DNA of 64,000 bases from Candidatus Symbiopectobacterium sp. NZEC151 (GCF_025962655.1 NZ_JAGFPE010000002.1:62001-126000); one strand, 5' to 3'; counted from the stretch's first letter, positions 40,067 through 50,152 are shown. Notes: generated from the letters alone by a model not told the origin. Translations and numbers: made by a program.

Positions 40067-40762
40067 CCCCAGGATCTCTTTGACGAAGGGGATAGTCAGT
40101 TTACGCTGGGCGGTAATGGAGGCGTGATCGAGTTGGTCGAGCGTCATAAACAGCGTGCGCATTTCACGATCGAGTCGCTTCAACAAAAAGCGGCTCACAT
40201 CTTCCGGCAGCTCAAAGCCGCGCAGGCGAGCACGTAACTGCAACGCCTCACCTTTTTCTTCATCGGAGAGCGGCTGCAATTTATAAATCTGTCCCCAATC
40301 CAGACGAGATGCCAAATCAGGCAGATGCAAATTAAGCTGGCGCGGTGGGCGATCGCCGGTGATCAACAGCCGGGTGTGCCCCCCTTCCTGAATGCGGTTA
40401 TAGAGGTTGAACATCGCCATTTCCCAGACATCATCGCCTGCAATGGATTCGATATTATCGATACAGACCAGCGCGAGCTGCTCCATGCCGTCCAGGACTT
40501 CAGGCACAAAATAGGCGCGTTTATCTAACGGCACATAGCCCGCCGCATCGCCCTGACGCGATAACGCTGCGCAGGCAGCATGCAGCAGATGGCTGCGCCC
40601 TCCCCCTTCTCGCGACCAGAAGTATATATAGCTACCGTGCTCTTGCTGCAACACGTTGTGAAGGGCGGCCAGAAGTGACGCGTTTTCTCCCGGATAGAAA
40701 CTGGCGAAGGTTTCGTCATCAGGCAAAGAAAGTGGCAGTGAAAGCTGTGCCGGCGTGTTCAG
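40061..40762 (-). CDS. hda: DnaA regulatory inactivator Hda
   Basis: 233 residues from a CTG start at 40762. This gives [11 protein letters not shown], the E. coli N-terminus (where a CTG start is also used), and GAGGTG lies 5 nt upstream. A GTG two codons earlier lacks a good site. AAA+ protein with [13 protein letters not shown] (P-loop region), [11 protein letters not shown] and [10 protein letters not shown]; the N-terminal QLSLPL motif binds the clamp. With DNA-loaded clamp it stimulates ATP hydrolysis by DnaA. Confidence 0.94.
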   Translation of the reverse strand: MNTPAQLSLPLSLPDDETFASFYPGENASLLAALHNVLQQEHGSYIYFWSREGGGRSHLLHAACAALSRQGDAAGYVPLDKRAYFVPEVLDGMEQLALVCIDNIESIAGDDVWEMAMFNLYNRIQEGGHTRLLITGDRPPRQLNLHLPDLASRLDWGQIYKLQPLSDEEKGEALQLRARLRGFELPEDVSRFLLKRLDREMRTLFMTLDQLDHASITAQRKLTIPFVKEILGL

Positions 40763-40817
40763 AAGCACCTCATGTTCAATTCGGCAGGAAAACGGACTGA
40801 GTTTACCACAGAAAGCG

Positions 40818-40851
40818 AGCCCTGTTGATAGCGCATCAACCGGGCTGTTTT
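40818..40851. terminator. Hairpin between the Sel1-repeat gene and hda
   Basis: agccc-t-gttgat (from 40818) pairs with atcaac-c-gggct with one mismatch and a 5-nt loop. A T-run follows on the plus strand; on the minus strand, the direction of both flanking genes, the tail is only cgctttc. It may end the upstream transcript. Confidence 0.4.
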
Positions 40852-40899
40852 TCTCGATACCGCCTCACTGTTCAGGCGAATTGTCCTAACGAAAGGCCA

Positions 40900-42369
40900 T
40901 TACCCGGCATTTTTGACATACGGCTTGATAATCCCGGTCGCCAGCAGCTCTTTTTCCTGCCCGTTGATACGCGCCGTGGCGGAATCAATTTGGAATGTCA
41001 CGTCACCAGGCTGGCAAAAGTCTTTGGTTTTTTGTGGAACCAGCTCGGCGGAACGAAAAGAGCTGTATTCCCGGCCGTACAGCGTTTCATTCATGGTATT
41101 CATGCCAAAGGGGGCAAACGCCAACGTGTATTGTCCACTGGCACCCTCGCGGTTTCTTAGCGTGACGACGACGCGCAAATTAGCCACTTCAGCAAGTTTG
41201 TTGGTATCAACGATAAAATGATTTTCACATTTCAATGCACCACCGTTGCCACCAAGAAAGGTCGATTCGTTTTTCAATACCAATGAGGGCAAGGTTTGGC
41301 GATTTTCTTCACGCTCACGCTTATCGTTGACGCAGTGCGCCGTATAGCTGGCTTTTGTTTCGTCAGTGCGCCCCCGGTCGCGATACTCCCAAGCCTTCTG
41401 GCAATCGCTCGTCACACCCTGACCGTTGTAATAGATCCAGGCGAGGTATTTTGCCGCCCGCGATACGCCTTTGTCATAGGCCTGGGTAAACAGCGTGCGC
41501 GCCTTGTCATAATCAACGTCAATCTCTTCACCGGTGTAATACATTTCCCCCAAATTGATCATGGCATCCTTATTGCCCTGCTGCGCGGCACGTTCAAACC
41601 AGGTGACAGCGTCTTGCGCAGCAACATCTACACCCCAGCGTCCTTCGCGATAGGCCAGGCCAAGAAGATTCTGCGAGTCCGCCTCTCCGCCCTCTGCCGC
41701 GCGGCGAAACCAGCGCATCGCCTCAATATCTTTCTCTTTGATCGAGGAGTAACCGAAATTATAAAAATGCCCGACGTAGAAATTTACTTTGGGATCGCCC
41801 TGCTGTGCCCAACGCTTTGCCAGCCGTAACGTGTCGCTTTTACTCAAACCAAGGCGGCTGAATATCCGCCGTGTTTCCGCATCGGCGGTATTTAAATAGC
41901 GGGAAACATATTTCAGGATCGGTGCGCGCATCTCTGCATCGGTTTCAGCCTTGGCTTTGGCTTCATAAATGGTGTGTCCAAGCGACTTGGCCGTTTCGAT
42001 ATCAATATCCGCAGCATTAATCTTTGCCAGCAATTGGCCGGCACGGACGTTATCCTGCGGCACGCCGACGCCATATTGATAAAAATACCCGGCGTTATAA
42101 CAACCATAATCGCCACCCAGCGCACAGGCCTGCTGATAATAGTCGATCGCCTGTTGGGTATTTTTGGGAACGGAAACGCCAAACTCATAAACAAACCCCA
42201 GCACAGCGAGTGCATGAGGATCCTGACGTTTAGCCAAATCGGTGAGGGCGGTCAGCGCAGTGGTATCTTGCTGTTCGAGGCGGTCGTAGAGCCTGTCGGC
42301 GTCATCAGCGTCTTGGGCAAAAGCAGAACACGATAGACCCAGTAACAACGCCAACGTTGTTTTCTTCAT
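40900..42369 (-). CDS. Secreted Sel1-like repeat protein
   Basis: 489 residues from ATG 42369. Signal peptide MKKTTLALLLGLSCSAFAQ. Sel1/TPR-type repeats from about 30 to 350 include LGFVYEFGVSVPKN, AGYFYQYGVGVPQD, LLGLAYREGRWGV, LGEMYYTGEEID and LAWIYYNGQGVT. The C-terminal 130 residues form a separate beta-rich domain with no recognised family. Cysteines (for example CALGGDYGC, CQKAW) suggest periplasmic disulfides. It lies between uraA and hda, which are neighbours in E. coli. Function unknown; such repeats usually mediate protein contacts. Confidence 0.85.
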   Translation of the reverse strand: MKKTTLALLLGLSCSAFAQDADDADRLYDRLEQQDTTALTALTDLAKRQDPHALAVLGFVYEFGVSVPKNTQQAIDYYQQACALGGDYGCYNAGYFYQYGVGVPQDNVRAGQLLAKINAADIDIETAKSLGHTIYEAKAKAETDAEMRAPILKYVSRYLNTADAETRRIFSRLGLSKSDTLRLAKRWAQQGDPKVNFYVGHFYNFGYSSIKEKDIEAMRWFRRAAEGGEADSQNLLGLAYREGRWGVDVAAQDAVTWFERAAQQGNKDAMINLGEMYYTGEEIDVDYDKARTLFTQAYDKGVSRAAKYLAWIYYNGQGVTSDCQKAWEYRDRGRTDETKASYTAHCVNDKREREENRQTLPSLVLKNESTFLGGNGGALKCENHFIVDTNKLAEVANLRVVVTLRNREGASGQYTLAFAPFGMNTMNETLYGREYSSFRSAELVPQKTKDFCQPGDVTFQIDSATARINGQEKELLATGIIKPYVKNAG

Positions 42370-42398
42370 GATTAACAATCCTTTGTGATGTTTTTCTG

Positions 42399-42426
42399 TT
42401 TCCGGGGATAATACCATCCCCGGAAA
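42399..42426. other. Intercistronic hairpin uraA/Sel1-repeat gene
   Basis: A perfect 10-bp stem tttccgggga/tccccggaaa (42399-42408/42417-42426) lies between the uraA stop and the Sel1-repeat gene start. It has no T-run on the minus strand, so it is more likely a processing or stability element than a terminator. Confidence 0.5.
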
Positions 42427-42443
42427 CCTGAGCAATGCTCAGT

Positions 42444-43742
42444 TTATGACGCGCGAGAAGTCTCCTCGGCGTTATCTTCGGCATCCAGCACCACTTCTTC
42501 GCTTCTGAAACGGTTGATCAGCGCGAACAGCAGGCTCAGTGCAATACCCACTACGGTGGCTAACGCCATGCCTTTCAATTCGGCAGCACCCAGATGCACT
42601 TTCGCACCGCTCACCCCGATGATCAGGATAACCGAGGTCAGAATCAGGTTTTGCGCTTTGTTGTAATCCACTTTGGACTCGATAAGCACACGAATACCGG
42701 AAGCACCAATCACGCCGTACAGCAGCAGAGAAACGCCGCCCATAACCGGCACGGGTACCGCTTGAATCGCTGCCGCCAGTTTGCCCACGCAGGAGAGCAG
42801 AATGGCAAGGATTGCCGCACCGCCGATCACCCAGGTGCTGTAGACCTTGGTGATAGCCAGCACACCAATGTTTTCACCGTAAGTGGTATTCGGGGTTGAA
42901 CCGAAGAAACCGGAGATCATGGTAGAAAGGCCGTTGGCAAACATCGAACGGTGCAAGCCAGGATCGCGCATCAGATCTTTTTTCACGATATTGGCGGTAA
43001 CCACCAGGTGGCCCACGTGTTCCGCAATCACTACCAGCGCGGCAGGCAGGATAGTCAGAATGGCAAACCATTCAAAGCGCGGCGTATAGAAGGTTGGCAG
43101 TGCAAACCAGTGAGCCTGTGCGATGGGGGCGAAATCTACCACGCCCATGGCAAACGATAAGCCATAACCCACCAGCACGCCGATCAGAATCGGGATGATG
43201 GCCAGAAAACCGCGGAACAGTACCGAGCCCAGAACGGTAACGCCCAAGGTCACCAACGAAATAATCACGGTTTTGCTATCGACAGACGCACCATCCGCAG
43301 GCAGCAGACCGGCCATGCCCGCCGCAACGCTCGCCAGTTCCAGACCGATGACCGCAACAATTGCCCCCATCGCCGCCGGTGGGAAAATCACATCCAGCCA
43401 GCCGGTACCCGCGCGTTGCACAATCAGCGATACCAGGCAGAACAGCACGCCGCACATGATAAAACCGCCCAGCGCCACTTCATAGCCCAGCGGCAGCAGC
43501 AACAGTACCGGAGAAATAAAGGCAAAGCTGGAACCCAGGTACGCCGGGATCTTGCCTTTACAGATAAACAGATACAGCAATGTGCCAATGCCGTTGAACA
43601 GCAGCACGGTCGCGGGGTTGATTTTGAACAGAATCGGCACCAACACCGTCGCGCCGAACATGGCAAACAGGTGCTGGAAGCTCAGCGGGATGGTTTGTAG
43701 CAAGGGGGGTCGTTCACTCACCCCGATGGCGCGACGAGTCAT
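42444..43742 (-). CDS. uraA: Uracil permease UraA
   Basis: 432 residues, about 14 membrane segments. NCS2-family proton symporter for uracil. Seen: VSERPPLLQTIPLSFQHLFAMFGATVLVP at the N-terminus, the substrate-site Glu region VVIAEHVGHL near residue 240, and GFFGSTPNTTYGENIGV near 283. It lies downstream of upp on the same strand, the usual salvage pair. Confidence 0.96.
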   Translation of the reverse strand: MTRRAIGVSERPPLLQTIPLSFQHLFAMFGATVLVPILFKINPATVLLFNGIGTLLYLFICKGKIPAYLGSSFAFISPVLLLLPLGYEVALGGFIMCGVLFCLVSLIVQRAGTGWLDVIFPPAAMGAIVAVIGLELASVAAGMAGLLPADGASVDSKTVIISLVTLGVTVLGSVLFRGFLAIIPILIGVLVGYGLSFAMGVVDFAPIAQAHWFALPTFYTPRFEWFAILTILPAALVVIAEHVGHLVVTANIVKKDLMRDPGLHRSMFANGLSTMISGFFGSTPNTTYGENIGVLAITKVYSTWVIGGAAILAILLSCVGKLAAAIQAVPVPVMGGVSLLLYGVIGASGIRVLIESKVDYNKAQNLILTSVILIIGVSGAKVHLGAAELKGMALATVVGIALSLLFALINRFRSEEVVLDAEDNAEETSRAS

Positions 43743-43917
43743 CGTTTATATCCTCTGTAAAAGTCACTTGATGTTGTGGTTAGCCGGTTGGTCCAGCATC
43801 ATTATCACAGCCCAGCCGCCCCCACGCGTCACCGCGTAGGGAAGCGAGGCTGATTATAAAAATCGTGCGAAACATGGGTGAAAAACCGCCATGGGTTTTG
43901 CGCGGCGAAACTGGCGC

Positions 43918-43946
43918 AAAAAAAAGCCGACTTACTCAGTCGGCTG
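43918..43946 (-). terminator. Terminator/attenuator after upp
   Basis: An 8-bp stem agccgact/agtcggct (43925-43932/43938-43945) followed on the minus strand by a run of seven T. It lies between upp and uraA, so part of the transcription may stop here. Confidence 0.8.
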
Positions 43947-43953
43947 ATACGGC

Positions 43954-44580
43954 TTATTTAGTACCAAAGAGCTTATCGCCCGCGTCACCCAGACCCGGCA
44001 TGATGTAGCCATGCTCGTTGAGTCCCTTATCGACGGAAGCGGTATACAGCTCAACGTCAGGGTGCGCTTTTTCCAACGCGGCAATCCCTTCCGGTGCAGC
44101 CACCAGCACCAATACCTTGATACTCTGGCAACCCGCTTTCTTCAGCAGATCGATAGTGGCAATCATCGAACCACCGGTCGCCAGCATCGGATCCACCACC
44201 AGCGCCATACGCTCATCAATGTTGGAGACCAGTTTCTGGAAATAAGGCACCGGCTCCAGCGTCTCTTCGTTGCGGTACATGCCCACCACGCTGATGCGCG
44301 CGCTCGGTACGTTTTCCAGCACGCCTTCCATCATGCCCAGACCTGCACGCAGGATCGGCACCACGGTAATTTTTTTGCCTTTGATCTGATCGACTTCCAC
44401 CGGACCGCACCAGCCTTCGATGGTTACTTTCTCTGTAGCCAGATCGGCAGTGGCTTCATAGGTCAATAAGCTGCCGACTTCGGATGCCAGTTCACGAAAG
44501 CGTTTTGTACTTATATCGTTTTCACGCATCAGGCCAAGCTTATGTTTGACGAGCGGGTGTTTAACCTCGACGACCTTCAT
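43954..44580 (-). CDS. upp: Uracil phosphoribosyltransferase
   Basis: 208 residues, the E. coli length. It makes UMP from uracil and PRPP. The PRPP loop is [10 protein letters not shown] near residue 131, and the uracil-binding C-terminal string [17 protein letters not shown] is intact. It diverges from purMN. Confidence 0.97.
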   Translation of the reverse strand: MKVVEVKHPLVKHKLGLMRENDISTKRFRELASEVGSLLTYEATADLATEKVTIEGWCGPVEVDQIKGKKITVVPILRAGLGMMEGVLENVPSARISVVGMYRNEETLEPVPYFQKLVSNIDERMALVVDPMLATGGSMIATIDLLKKAGCQSIKVLVLVAAPEGIAALEKAHPDVELYTASVDKGLNEHGYIMPGLGDAGDKLFGTK

Positions 44581-44898
44581 TCTATTCCCCCTATAGAAAG
44601 TGGACGGATATCCTCACGACGCAGAATCGGTGCGCCGAGGGCGGACATGGCAGCCCATCATAAAAAAAATCGCGGGATTATACCGCTTTTTTGCTTAAGC
44701 GCTACAGGTTATAGCCTGATCCAGATCAACCGGGCAGGGAAATTCTCATTGAACAGGAAAAATGCAAAGCAGGCAACACACCACTCGCAAACGATTGCTC
44801 TCGCTGTTAGAATTAGCGCGCTTCGATAGGGGTAGATCCACCAGGCTGGATATGCTCACTATCTCACCACCAATTGTATTCTCCGTGGGGACTCCGCA
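44581..44898. promoter_or_regulatory. Divergent control region upp/purM
   Basis: This 318-bp gap holds the promoters of upp (leftward) and purMN (rightward). Its only clear site is the PurR operator at 44785-44800. No coding frame is supported. Confidence 0.6.
44785..44800 (+). promoter_or_regulatory. PurR operator upstream of purM
   Basis: tcGCAAACGATTGCtc agrees with the PurR box pattern ANGCAANCGNTTNCNT except at the outer positions. It lies about 100 bp upstream of the purM start, as in the PurR-repressed purMN operon of E. coli. Confidence 0.8.
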
Positions 44899-45936
44899 GT
44901 GACCGACAAAACCTCTCTTAGCTACAAAGACGCAGGCGTGGATATTGATGCTGGCAACGCATTGGTAGACCGTATTAAAGGCGTAGTGAAACAAACCCGT
45001 CGTCCTGAAGTGATGGGCGGTCTGGGCGGTTTCGGTGCCCTGTGCGCCTTGCCCCAAAAATACCGTGAACCGGTTCTGGTTTCCGGTACTGATGGGGTCG
45101 GCACCAAACTGCGTCTTGCCATGGATCTGAAACGCCACGACACCATCGGTATCGACCTGGTGGCCATGTGTGTCAACGATCTGGTAGTTCAAGGGGCCGA
45201 GCCGCTGTTCTTCCTGGATTACTACGCCACGGGGAAACTGGATGTCGATACCGCCGCCAGCGTGATCACCGGTATCGCCGAAGGGTGCAAGCAGTCAGGC
45301 TGCGCGCTGGTCGGCGGCGAAACCGCTGAAATGCCCGGCATGTACCACGGTGAAGATTACGATGTCGCCGGTTTTTGCGTCGGTGTTGTTGAAAAATCAG
45401 AGATCATCGACGGAAGTAAAGTGCAGGCAGGTGATACCCTGATAGCACTGGCAGCCAGTGGCCCGCACTCTAACGGCTATTCACTGGTACGTAAGGTTCT
45501 TGAGGTGAGCAAAACCGATCCGGAACAGACGACGCTTGAAGGCAAGTCATTGGCCGATCATCTGTTGGCACCGACCAAGATCTACGTTAAATCTATTCTG
45601 GCGCTGATTGAAAAAGTAGATGTACACGCAATTGCTCACCTGACCGGTGGCGGTTTCTGGGAAAATATCCCACGCGTGCTGCCAGAAGGCATGCAGGCCA
45701 ACATTGATGAATCCAGCTGGCAGTGGCCCGCCGTGTTCAACTGGCTGCAACAGACGGGCAACGTCAGCCGTCACGAAATGTACCGTACTTTTAACTGCGG
45801 TGTGGGTATGATTATCGCACTGCCTGCTGAACAGGCAGAGGAAGCCGTGGCATTCCTCAATAGCCAGGGTGAAACCGCATGGAAAATTGGCGTTATTCAA
45901 CCCGCTAACGCCGGAGACGCAGTGGTCATTAATTAA
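44899..45936 (+). CDS. purM: Phosphoribosylformylglycinamidine cyclo-ligase
   Basis: 345 residues from GTG 44899, the E. coli length. It closes the imidazole ring to make AIR. Seen: [16 protein letters not shown], the loop [12 protein letters not shown] near 66, [20 protein letters not shown] near 142, and [15 protein letters not shown] near 250. It overlaps purN by 1 nt (TAATG) and is controlled by the PurR box upstream. Confidence 0.97.
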   Translation: MTDKTSLSYKDAGVDIDAGNALVDRIKGVVKQTRRPEVMGGLGGFGALCALPQKYREPVLVSGTDGVGTKLRLAMDLKRHDTIGIDLVAMCVNDLVVQGAEPLFFLDYYATGKLDVDTAASVITGIAEGCKQSGCALVGGETAEMPGMYHGEDYDVAGFCVGVVEKSEIIDGSKVQAGDTLIALAASGPHSNGYSLVRKVLEVSKTDPEQTTLEGKSLADHLLAPTKIYVKSILALIEKVDVHAIAHLTGGGFWENIPRVLPEGMQANIDESSWQWPAVFNWLQQTGNVSRHEMYRTFNCGVGMIIALPAEQAEEAVAFLNSQGETAWKIGVIQPANAGDAVVIN

Positions 45937-46574
45937 TGAAAAACATCGTTGTCTTGCTCTCAGGTCAAGGAAGCAACTTGCAGGCGTTGATTGACGCCTG
46001 CGCGCGCAAGCGCGTCAAAGCAAATATCGCAGCCGTGTTCAGCAACAATCCAGAAGCCTATGGTCTGGTGCTGGCGCAAGAAGCCGAGATTCCGGCCCAT
46101 GTCATCGACCCGCAAGGGTTTGCTGACCGAGCCGCCTTTGACGCCGCAATGGCAGAAGAGATGGCGCAATACCAGCCGGACCTGGTGGTACTGGCGGGTT
46201 ATATGCGCATCCTCAGCCCGGAATTCGTTGCGCTGTTTGCAGGCAAAATGCTGAATATCCATCCGTCTCTGCTGCCCAAGTATCCGGGTCTGCACACCCA
46301 TCGCAAAGCGCTGGAAAAGGGCGATAAGGAACATGGCACCTCGGTCCACTTCGTGACTGACGAACTGGACGGTGGCCCCCTGATTCTGCAAGCCAAGGTC
46401 CCGGTGTTTGGTGATGATACGGAAGAAGCGCTTGCGGCTCGGGTACAAACTCAGGAACACACCATCTATCCGCTGGTGGTGAACTGGTTTGCCGAAGGCC
46501 GTCTTAAAATGCGCGAGGGCGAAGCCTGGCTTGACGGCGTGCGTATTCCCAAACAGGGTTACGCTGCCGAATAA
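45936..46574 (+). CDS. purN: Phosphoribosylglycinamide formyltransferase
   Basis: 212 residues. Uses N10-formyltetrahydrofolate to formylate GAR. Seen: LLSGQGSNLQALIDA at the N-terminus, the catalytic Asn/His in MLNIHPSLLPKYPGLHTH near 105, and the catalytic Asp in VTDELDGGPLILQ near 144. Translationally coupled to purM. Confidence 0.97.
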   Translation: MKNIVVLLSGQGSNLQALIDACARKRVKANIAAVFSNNPEAYGLVLAQEAEIPAHVIDPQGFADRAAFDAAMAEEMAQYQPDLVVLAGYMRILSPEFVALFAGKMLNIHPSLLPKYPGLHTHRKALEKGDKEHGTSVHFVTDELDGGPLILQAKVPVFGDDTEEALAARVQTQEHTIYPLVVNWFAEGRLKMREGEAWLDGVRIPKQGYAAE

Positions 46575-46719
46575 CGGTAATCCCCCTTGACGTTCAGGCG
46601 GTAGCACCCTGCCGCCCTGAAAGTTCCCATTGTTCGACACTTTATTTATTTACAAAATAATTACCATCCTAATGATATAAAACAACATTATCTTTTTGTC
46701 GCACTTTCCCCACCTTAGT

Positions 46720-46738
46720 ATTATTGATAATCACTCTC
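46720..46738 (+). promoter_or_regulatory. Fur box upstream of the iron-uptake pair
   Basis: The 19 bp ending in tTGATAATCActcTC match the Fur consensus at about 14 positions, with the core TGATAATCA intact. It lies about 45 bp upstream of the substrate-binding protein start, consistent with iron repression of the two-gene unit. Confidence 0.65.
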
Positions 46739-46782
46739 ATACTCATTAACTTCCCCTGCTCGATTTTATGCAGAGGGCGAAT

Positions 46783-47907
46783 ATGCGTGCGTTATTCCTG
46801 ACCAAAGCGTTACTGGTCATGCTGTTGTTGGCGAACACCACCGCCTGGGGAAAGACCGTTACCGACCTGCTGGGACGCCAGGTAGCCATTCCCGATAATC
46901 CTTCACGTCTTTTTCTTGGTGAAAGCCGGTTGCTCTATACCCTTGCGTTGCTGGAACCCGGCAATCCGGCACAGCGAGTGGTCGGCTGGCCCGGCGATCT
47001 GGCGCGTTACGATGCGCAAAGCTGGGAAAAATACACCGCTGCGTTTCCTGCCATTGCACAAATCCCACGCCTTGGCGATGGGGGACCGCGTACGCTGAAT
47101 GCCGAAGCCATTCTGCCGTTAAAACCCGATCTGGTTATCCTGCCGCGTCTGGCTAAAACCTCGGCGGAGGATGAGGCGCTACAGCAAACGCTTGAACGCG
47201 CAGGCATCCCGGTGATTTATGTCGATCTGCGCGTTGAATTGTTGAAAAACACCCTGCCCAGCGTCCGTTTACTCGGCGAGGTGCTAAACCGCACTGAGCG
47301 TGCTGCCGCGTTCAGCGCGTTCTATCAGCAGCATATGGATGCCATTTCGCAACGGCTGGCGCACTATCACGGGCAAAAGCCTACCGTGATGCTGCACCTG
47401 CATCTGGGCCGCCGCGATACCTGCTGTACCACAGCGGTCGGTGGCAATCTCGGTGAACTGTTAACCTTTGCGGGTGGCGATAACATTGCGGCCGACAGCA
47501 TTCAGCGCGTCTACGGTGAACTCAACCCGGAAAAAGTGCTGGCAGCCAACCCGGATGTCTACATCGCCACCGGCATGGCAGGGCCAGAAGGAAAACGTTT
47601 CTCAACATTGATGCTGGGCCCGGATGTTTCCCAGCAGCAAGCGCAAAACAGTTTTACTACCCTGCTACAACAAGAACCCATTCTGTCACACCTGAACGCC
47701 GTGCAGCAGGGGCGCGCCTGGAGTATGTGGCACAACTTCTACCTGAGCCCGTATCACGTGGTGATGGTGGAGATGTTTGCCAAAGCGCTCTACCCCGATC
47801 TGTTTGCCGATCTGCAACCGCAAGACACCTTAAAACAACTCTACCAACAATTCTTACCTATTGAATTTTCAGGGACATTCTGGAGTCACATCGCACATGA
47901 ACGCTAA
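46783..47907 (+). CDS. Iron-siderophore/heme ABC-type substrate-binding protein (FecB/BtuF fold)
   Basis: 374 residues from ATG 46783 with AGAGGG upstream. Signal peptide ALFLTKALLVMLLLANTTAWG. Type III periplasmic binding fold: VTDLLGRQVAIPDNPSRLF at the start, KPDLVILPRLA near 120, ANPDVYIATG near 255. Its stop overlaps the receptor gene start by 11 nt. No permease or ATPase gene follows, so it must share another transporter or act in another way. Confidence 0.82.
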   Translation: MRALFLTKALLVMLLLANTTAWGKTVTDLLGRQVAIPDNPSRLFLGESRLLYTLALLEPGNPAQRVVGWPGDLARYDAQSWEKYTAAFPAIAQIPRLGDGGPRTLNAEAILPLKPDLVILPRLAKTSAEDEALQQTLERAGIPVIYVDLRVELLKNTLPSVRLLGEVLNRTERAAAFSAFYQQHMDAISQRLAHYHGQKPTVMLHLHLGRRDTCCTTAVGGNLGELLTFAGGDNIAADSIQRVYGELNPEKVLAANPDVYIATGMAGPEGKRFSTLMLGPDVSQQQAQNSFTTLLQQEPILSHLNAVQQGRAWSMWHNFYLSPYHVVMVEMFAKALYPDLFADLQPQDTLKQLYQQFLPIEFSGTFWSHIAHER

Positions 47908-50017
47908 TTTTATCCGTCGCGGCTGGCCACTTATCGCGCTGTTGCCACTGGGTTCGCACGCTGCCTCATCGAGCGCGCAGGAAGACACCGTGGTGGTCAC
48001 CCAATCTGACCGCGCTACCGCGGATACAGACAGCAGCTATCAACCGCACAAAAGCGTAACCGGCACACGCACCGAAGCACGTCTGCTGGACGTGCCGCAG
48101 GCAGTTAACGTTGTGCCACCGCAGGTGTTACGCGATCAGGCAGCACGCACGTTGGACGAAGCGCTGTACAGCATCAGCGGTATTACCCAAGCCAACACGC
48201 TCGGGGGTACGCAGGATGCGGTGATAAAACGTGGGTTTGGCGACAACCGCGATGGCTCGCTGTTTCGCGATGGCATTCGTTCGATTCAGGCCCGCAATTT
48301 CACGCCTACCAGCGAGCGCGTTGAAGTCCTCAAAGGCCCCGCCTCGATGCTGTACGGCATGGGTGAACCCGGCGGCGTGATCAACATCATCAGCAAAAAA
48401 CCGGAACTGGTTCAAAAAACCCATATCGAAGGCTGGCAGAGCAGTTTTAACGGGGGCGGCGGTCAGGTGGATGTCACCGGCCCACTGGGGGACAACGGTC
48501 TCGCTTACCGCATGCTGGTCGATCACGACGAAACCGATTACTGGCGCAATTTTGGCCGCAAGCGCCAAACCACCGTGGCGCCGTCAGTGATGTGGTATGG
48601 CGATGACACCACGGTGCGCCTTGCCTATGAACATCAGGAATACCTGACGCCGTTCGATCGCGGCACCATCATCAATCCTAACACCGGCAAGCCGGTCAAT
48701 ACGCCGCGCGATCGCCGCTTTGATGAACATTACAACGCCACGCGCGGCGATCAGGACACCGTGACGCTCCAGATGGAGCGGACGCTCAACGATCGCTGGA
48801 AAAGCAACCTCGCCTACTCCTATGCACGTAACCGCTATAGCGACAATCAGGCGCGCGCCACCAAATTCAACGCGGCGACCGGAATACTGACCCGTCAGGC
48901 GGATGCCACAGCTGACGCACGCAGTCAGGCGCAAATCGTTCAATTGACCCTGAACGGCGACGTAGACTGGGGACGCATCAACCATCAACTGCTGTTTGGC
49001 GTTGACTATGAAGCCGATCGTACCTTCCGTGGCGACATGATCCGTGGCACAGCAGCCTCCGGCTTCAACATTTACAACCCGGTCTACGGCACACTGCCCG
49101 CTTCCACCACGGTCAGCGCCAAAGACAGCGATCAGCGTGAAAATATCGACAGCACCGGCTTTTTCGTGCAAGACACCCTGCGCCTGAACGAACGCTGGCA
49201 ATTGCTGGGCGGGTTACGCTACGACAGCTTTGATGTCATGGCAGGCAAAGGCCGCCCGTTCGTCGCCAACACCGACGGTTCCTACCACCGTTTGGTTCCG
49301 CGCACCGGCGTTATCTACAGCCTGACGCCAAACAGTTCGCTCTACGCCAGCTACAGCGAATCGTTCAAACCCAACTCGTCCATTGCCACTCAAATTGGCG
49401 CACTTCCTCCGGAACTGGGCCGTTCGTATGAAGTGGGCACCAAAATCGATCTGCCGGACCGTATCACCGCCAACCTGGCGCTGTTCGATATCGTAAAACG
49501 TAACGTGATGGTGGATGAAACCATCGGCAATGAAACGGTGACGCGCACCTCAGGCAAAGTACGCTCACAGGGCATTGAGCTGGATATGGCCGGTAAGCTT
49601 ACCGACTCGCTGAGCCTGATCGGTAGCTACGCCTTCACCGAGGCGCGCGTGGTTGCCGATCCGAAAAACAACGGCAACGAAATGACCAACGCCGCCCGCC
49701 ACACTGCCGCGCTGTTTCTGACGCAAGATTTCGGATCGCTTGGCTGGCATGCCGGAGACGACCTGCGCACAGGTGCCGGTGCGCGCTACGTGGGTCGCCG
49801 CGCGGGAGATGCAGCCAACAGTTTCTATGTCGATGATTACACCGTTGCTGACGCCTTCGTTGCCTATACCGTGCCGTTTAACGGCTACAAGGTGAAATGG
49901 CAGATGAACGTGAAGAATCTGTTTGATAAAACCTACTATCCGTCCAGCGGCAACAACCTGCGAGTGGCGGTGGGTGAACCACGTCAGGTACTGCTGCGCG
50001 CCAGCGTAGATTTTTAA
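47897..50017 (+). CDS. TonB-dependent siderophore receptor
   Basis: 706 residues from ATG 47897. Signal peptide ending near HAASS, TonB box EDTVVVTQ near residue 30, plug domain with VEVLKGPASMLYGMGEPGGVINIISKKP near 140, and a 22-strand barrel ending in the aromatic terminus ASVDF. Overall it looks like the FoxA/FhuA/FpvA class of hydroxamate or mixed siderophore receptors, but the ligand cannot be read from sequence. Probably Fur-regulated with the preceding gene. Confidence 0.88.
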   Translation: MNANFIRRGWPLIALLPLGSHAASSSAQEDTVVVTQSDRATADTDSSYQPHKSVTGTRTEARLLDVPQAVNVVPPQVLRDQAARTLDEALYSISGITQANTLGGTQDAVIKRGFGDNRDGSLFRDGIRSIQARNFTPTSERVEVLKGPASMLYGMGEPGGVINIISKKPELVQKTHIEGWQSSFNGGGGQVDVTGPLGDNGLAYRMLVDHDETDYWRNFGRKRQTTVAPSVMWYGDDTTVRLAYEHQEYLTPFDRGTIINPNTGKPVNTPRDRRFDEHYNATRGDQDTVTLQMERTLNDRWKSNLAYSYARNRYSDNQARATKFNAATGILTRQADATADARSQAQIVQLTLNGDVDWGRINHQLLFGVDYEADRTFRGDMIRGTAASGFNIYNPVYGTLPASTTVSAKDSDQRENIDSTGFFVQDTLRLNERWQLLGGLRYDSFDVMAGKGRPFVANTDGSYHRLVPRTGVIYSLTPNSSLYASYSESFKPNSSIATQIGALPPELGRSYEVGTKIDLPDRITANLALFDIVKRNVMVDETIGNETVTRTSGKVRSQGIELDMAGKLTDSLSLIGSYAFTEARVVADPKNNGNEMTNAARHTAALFLTQDFGSLGWHAGDDLRTGAGARYVGRRAGDAANSFYVDDYTVADAFVAYTVPFNGYKVKWQMNVKNLFDKTYYPSSGNNLRVAVGEPRQVLLRASVDF

Positions 50018-50152
50018 TCCTGCCATGCCGCGCCCTGTGATCTTAACCATAAGGGCGCGCTCCTTTCCCTCCCCTCACAAACGGTGGTTCTGAGAACAAA
50101 GCACGCTATACTCATCCTGTTGCCATGTGGCAAACATGTAATGGGAGGAACC

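Noticed and set aside
46585-46630. A terminator after purN
   Set aside because: ttcaggcgg and ccgccctgaa pair imperfectly with a bulge and no T-run follows, so support is too weak to list as a feature.
45960-46640. A 226-codon minus-strand frame opposite purN
   Set aside because: Covers full-length conserved purN on the other strand; no start signal and no domain.
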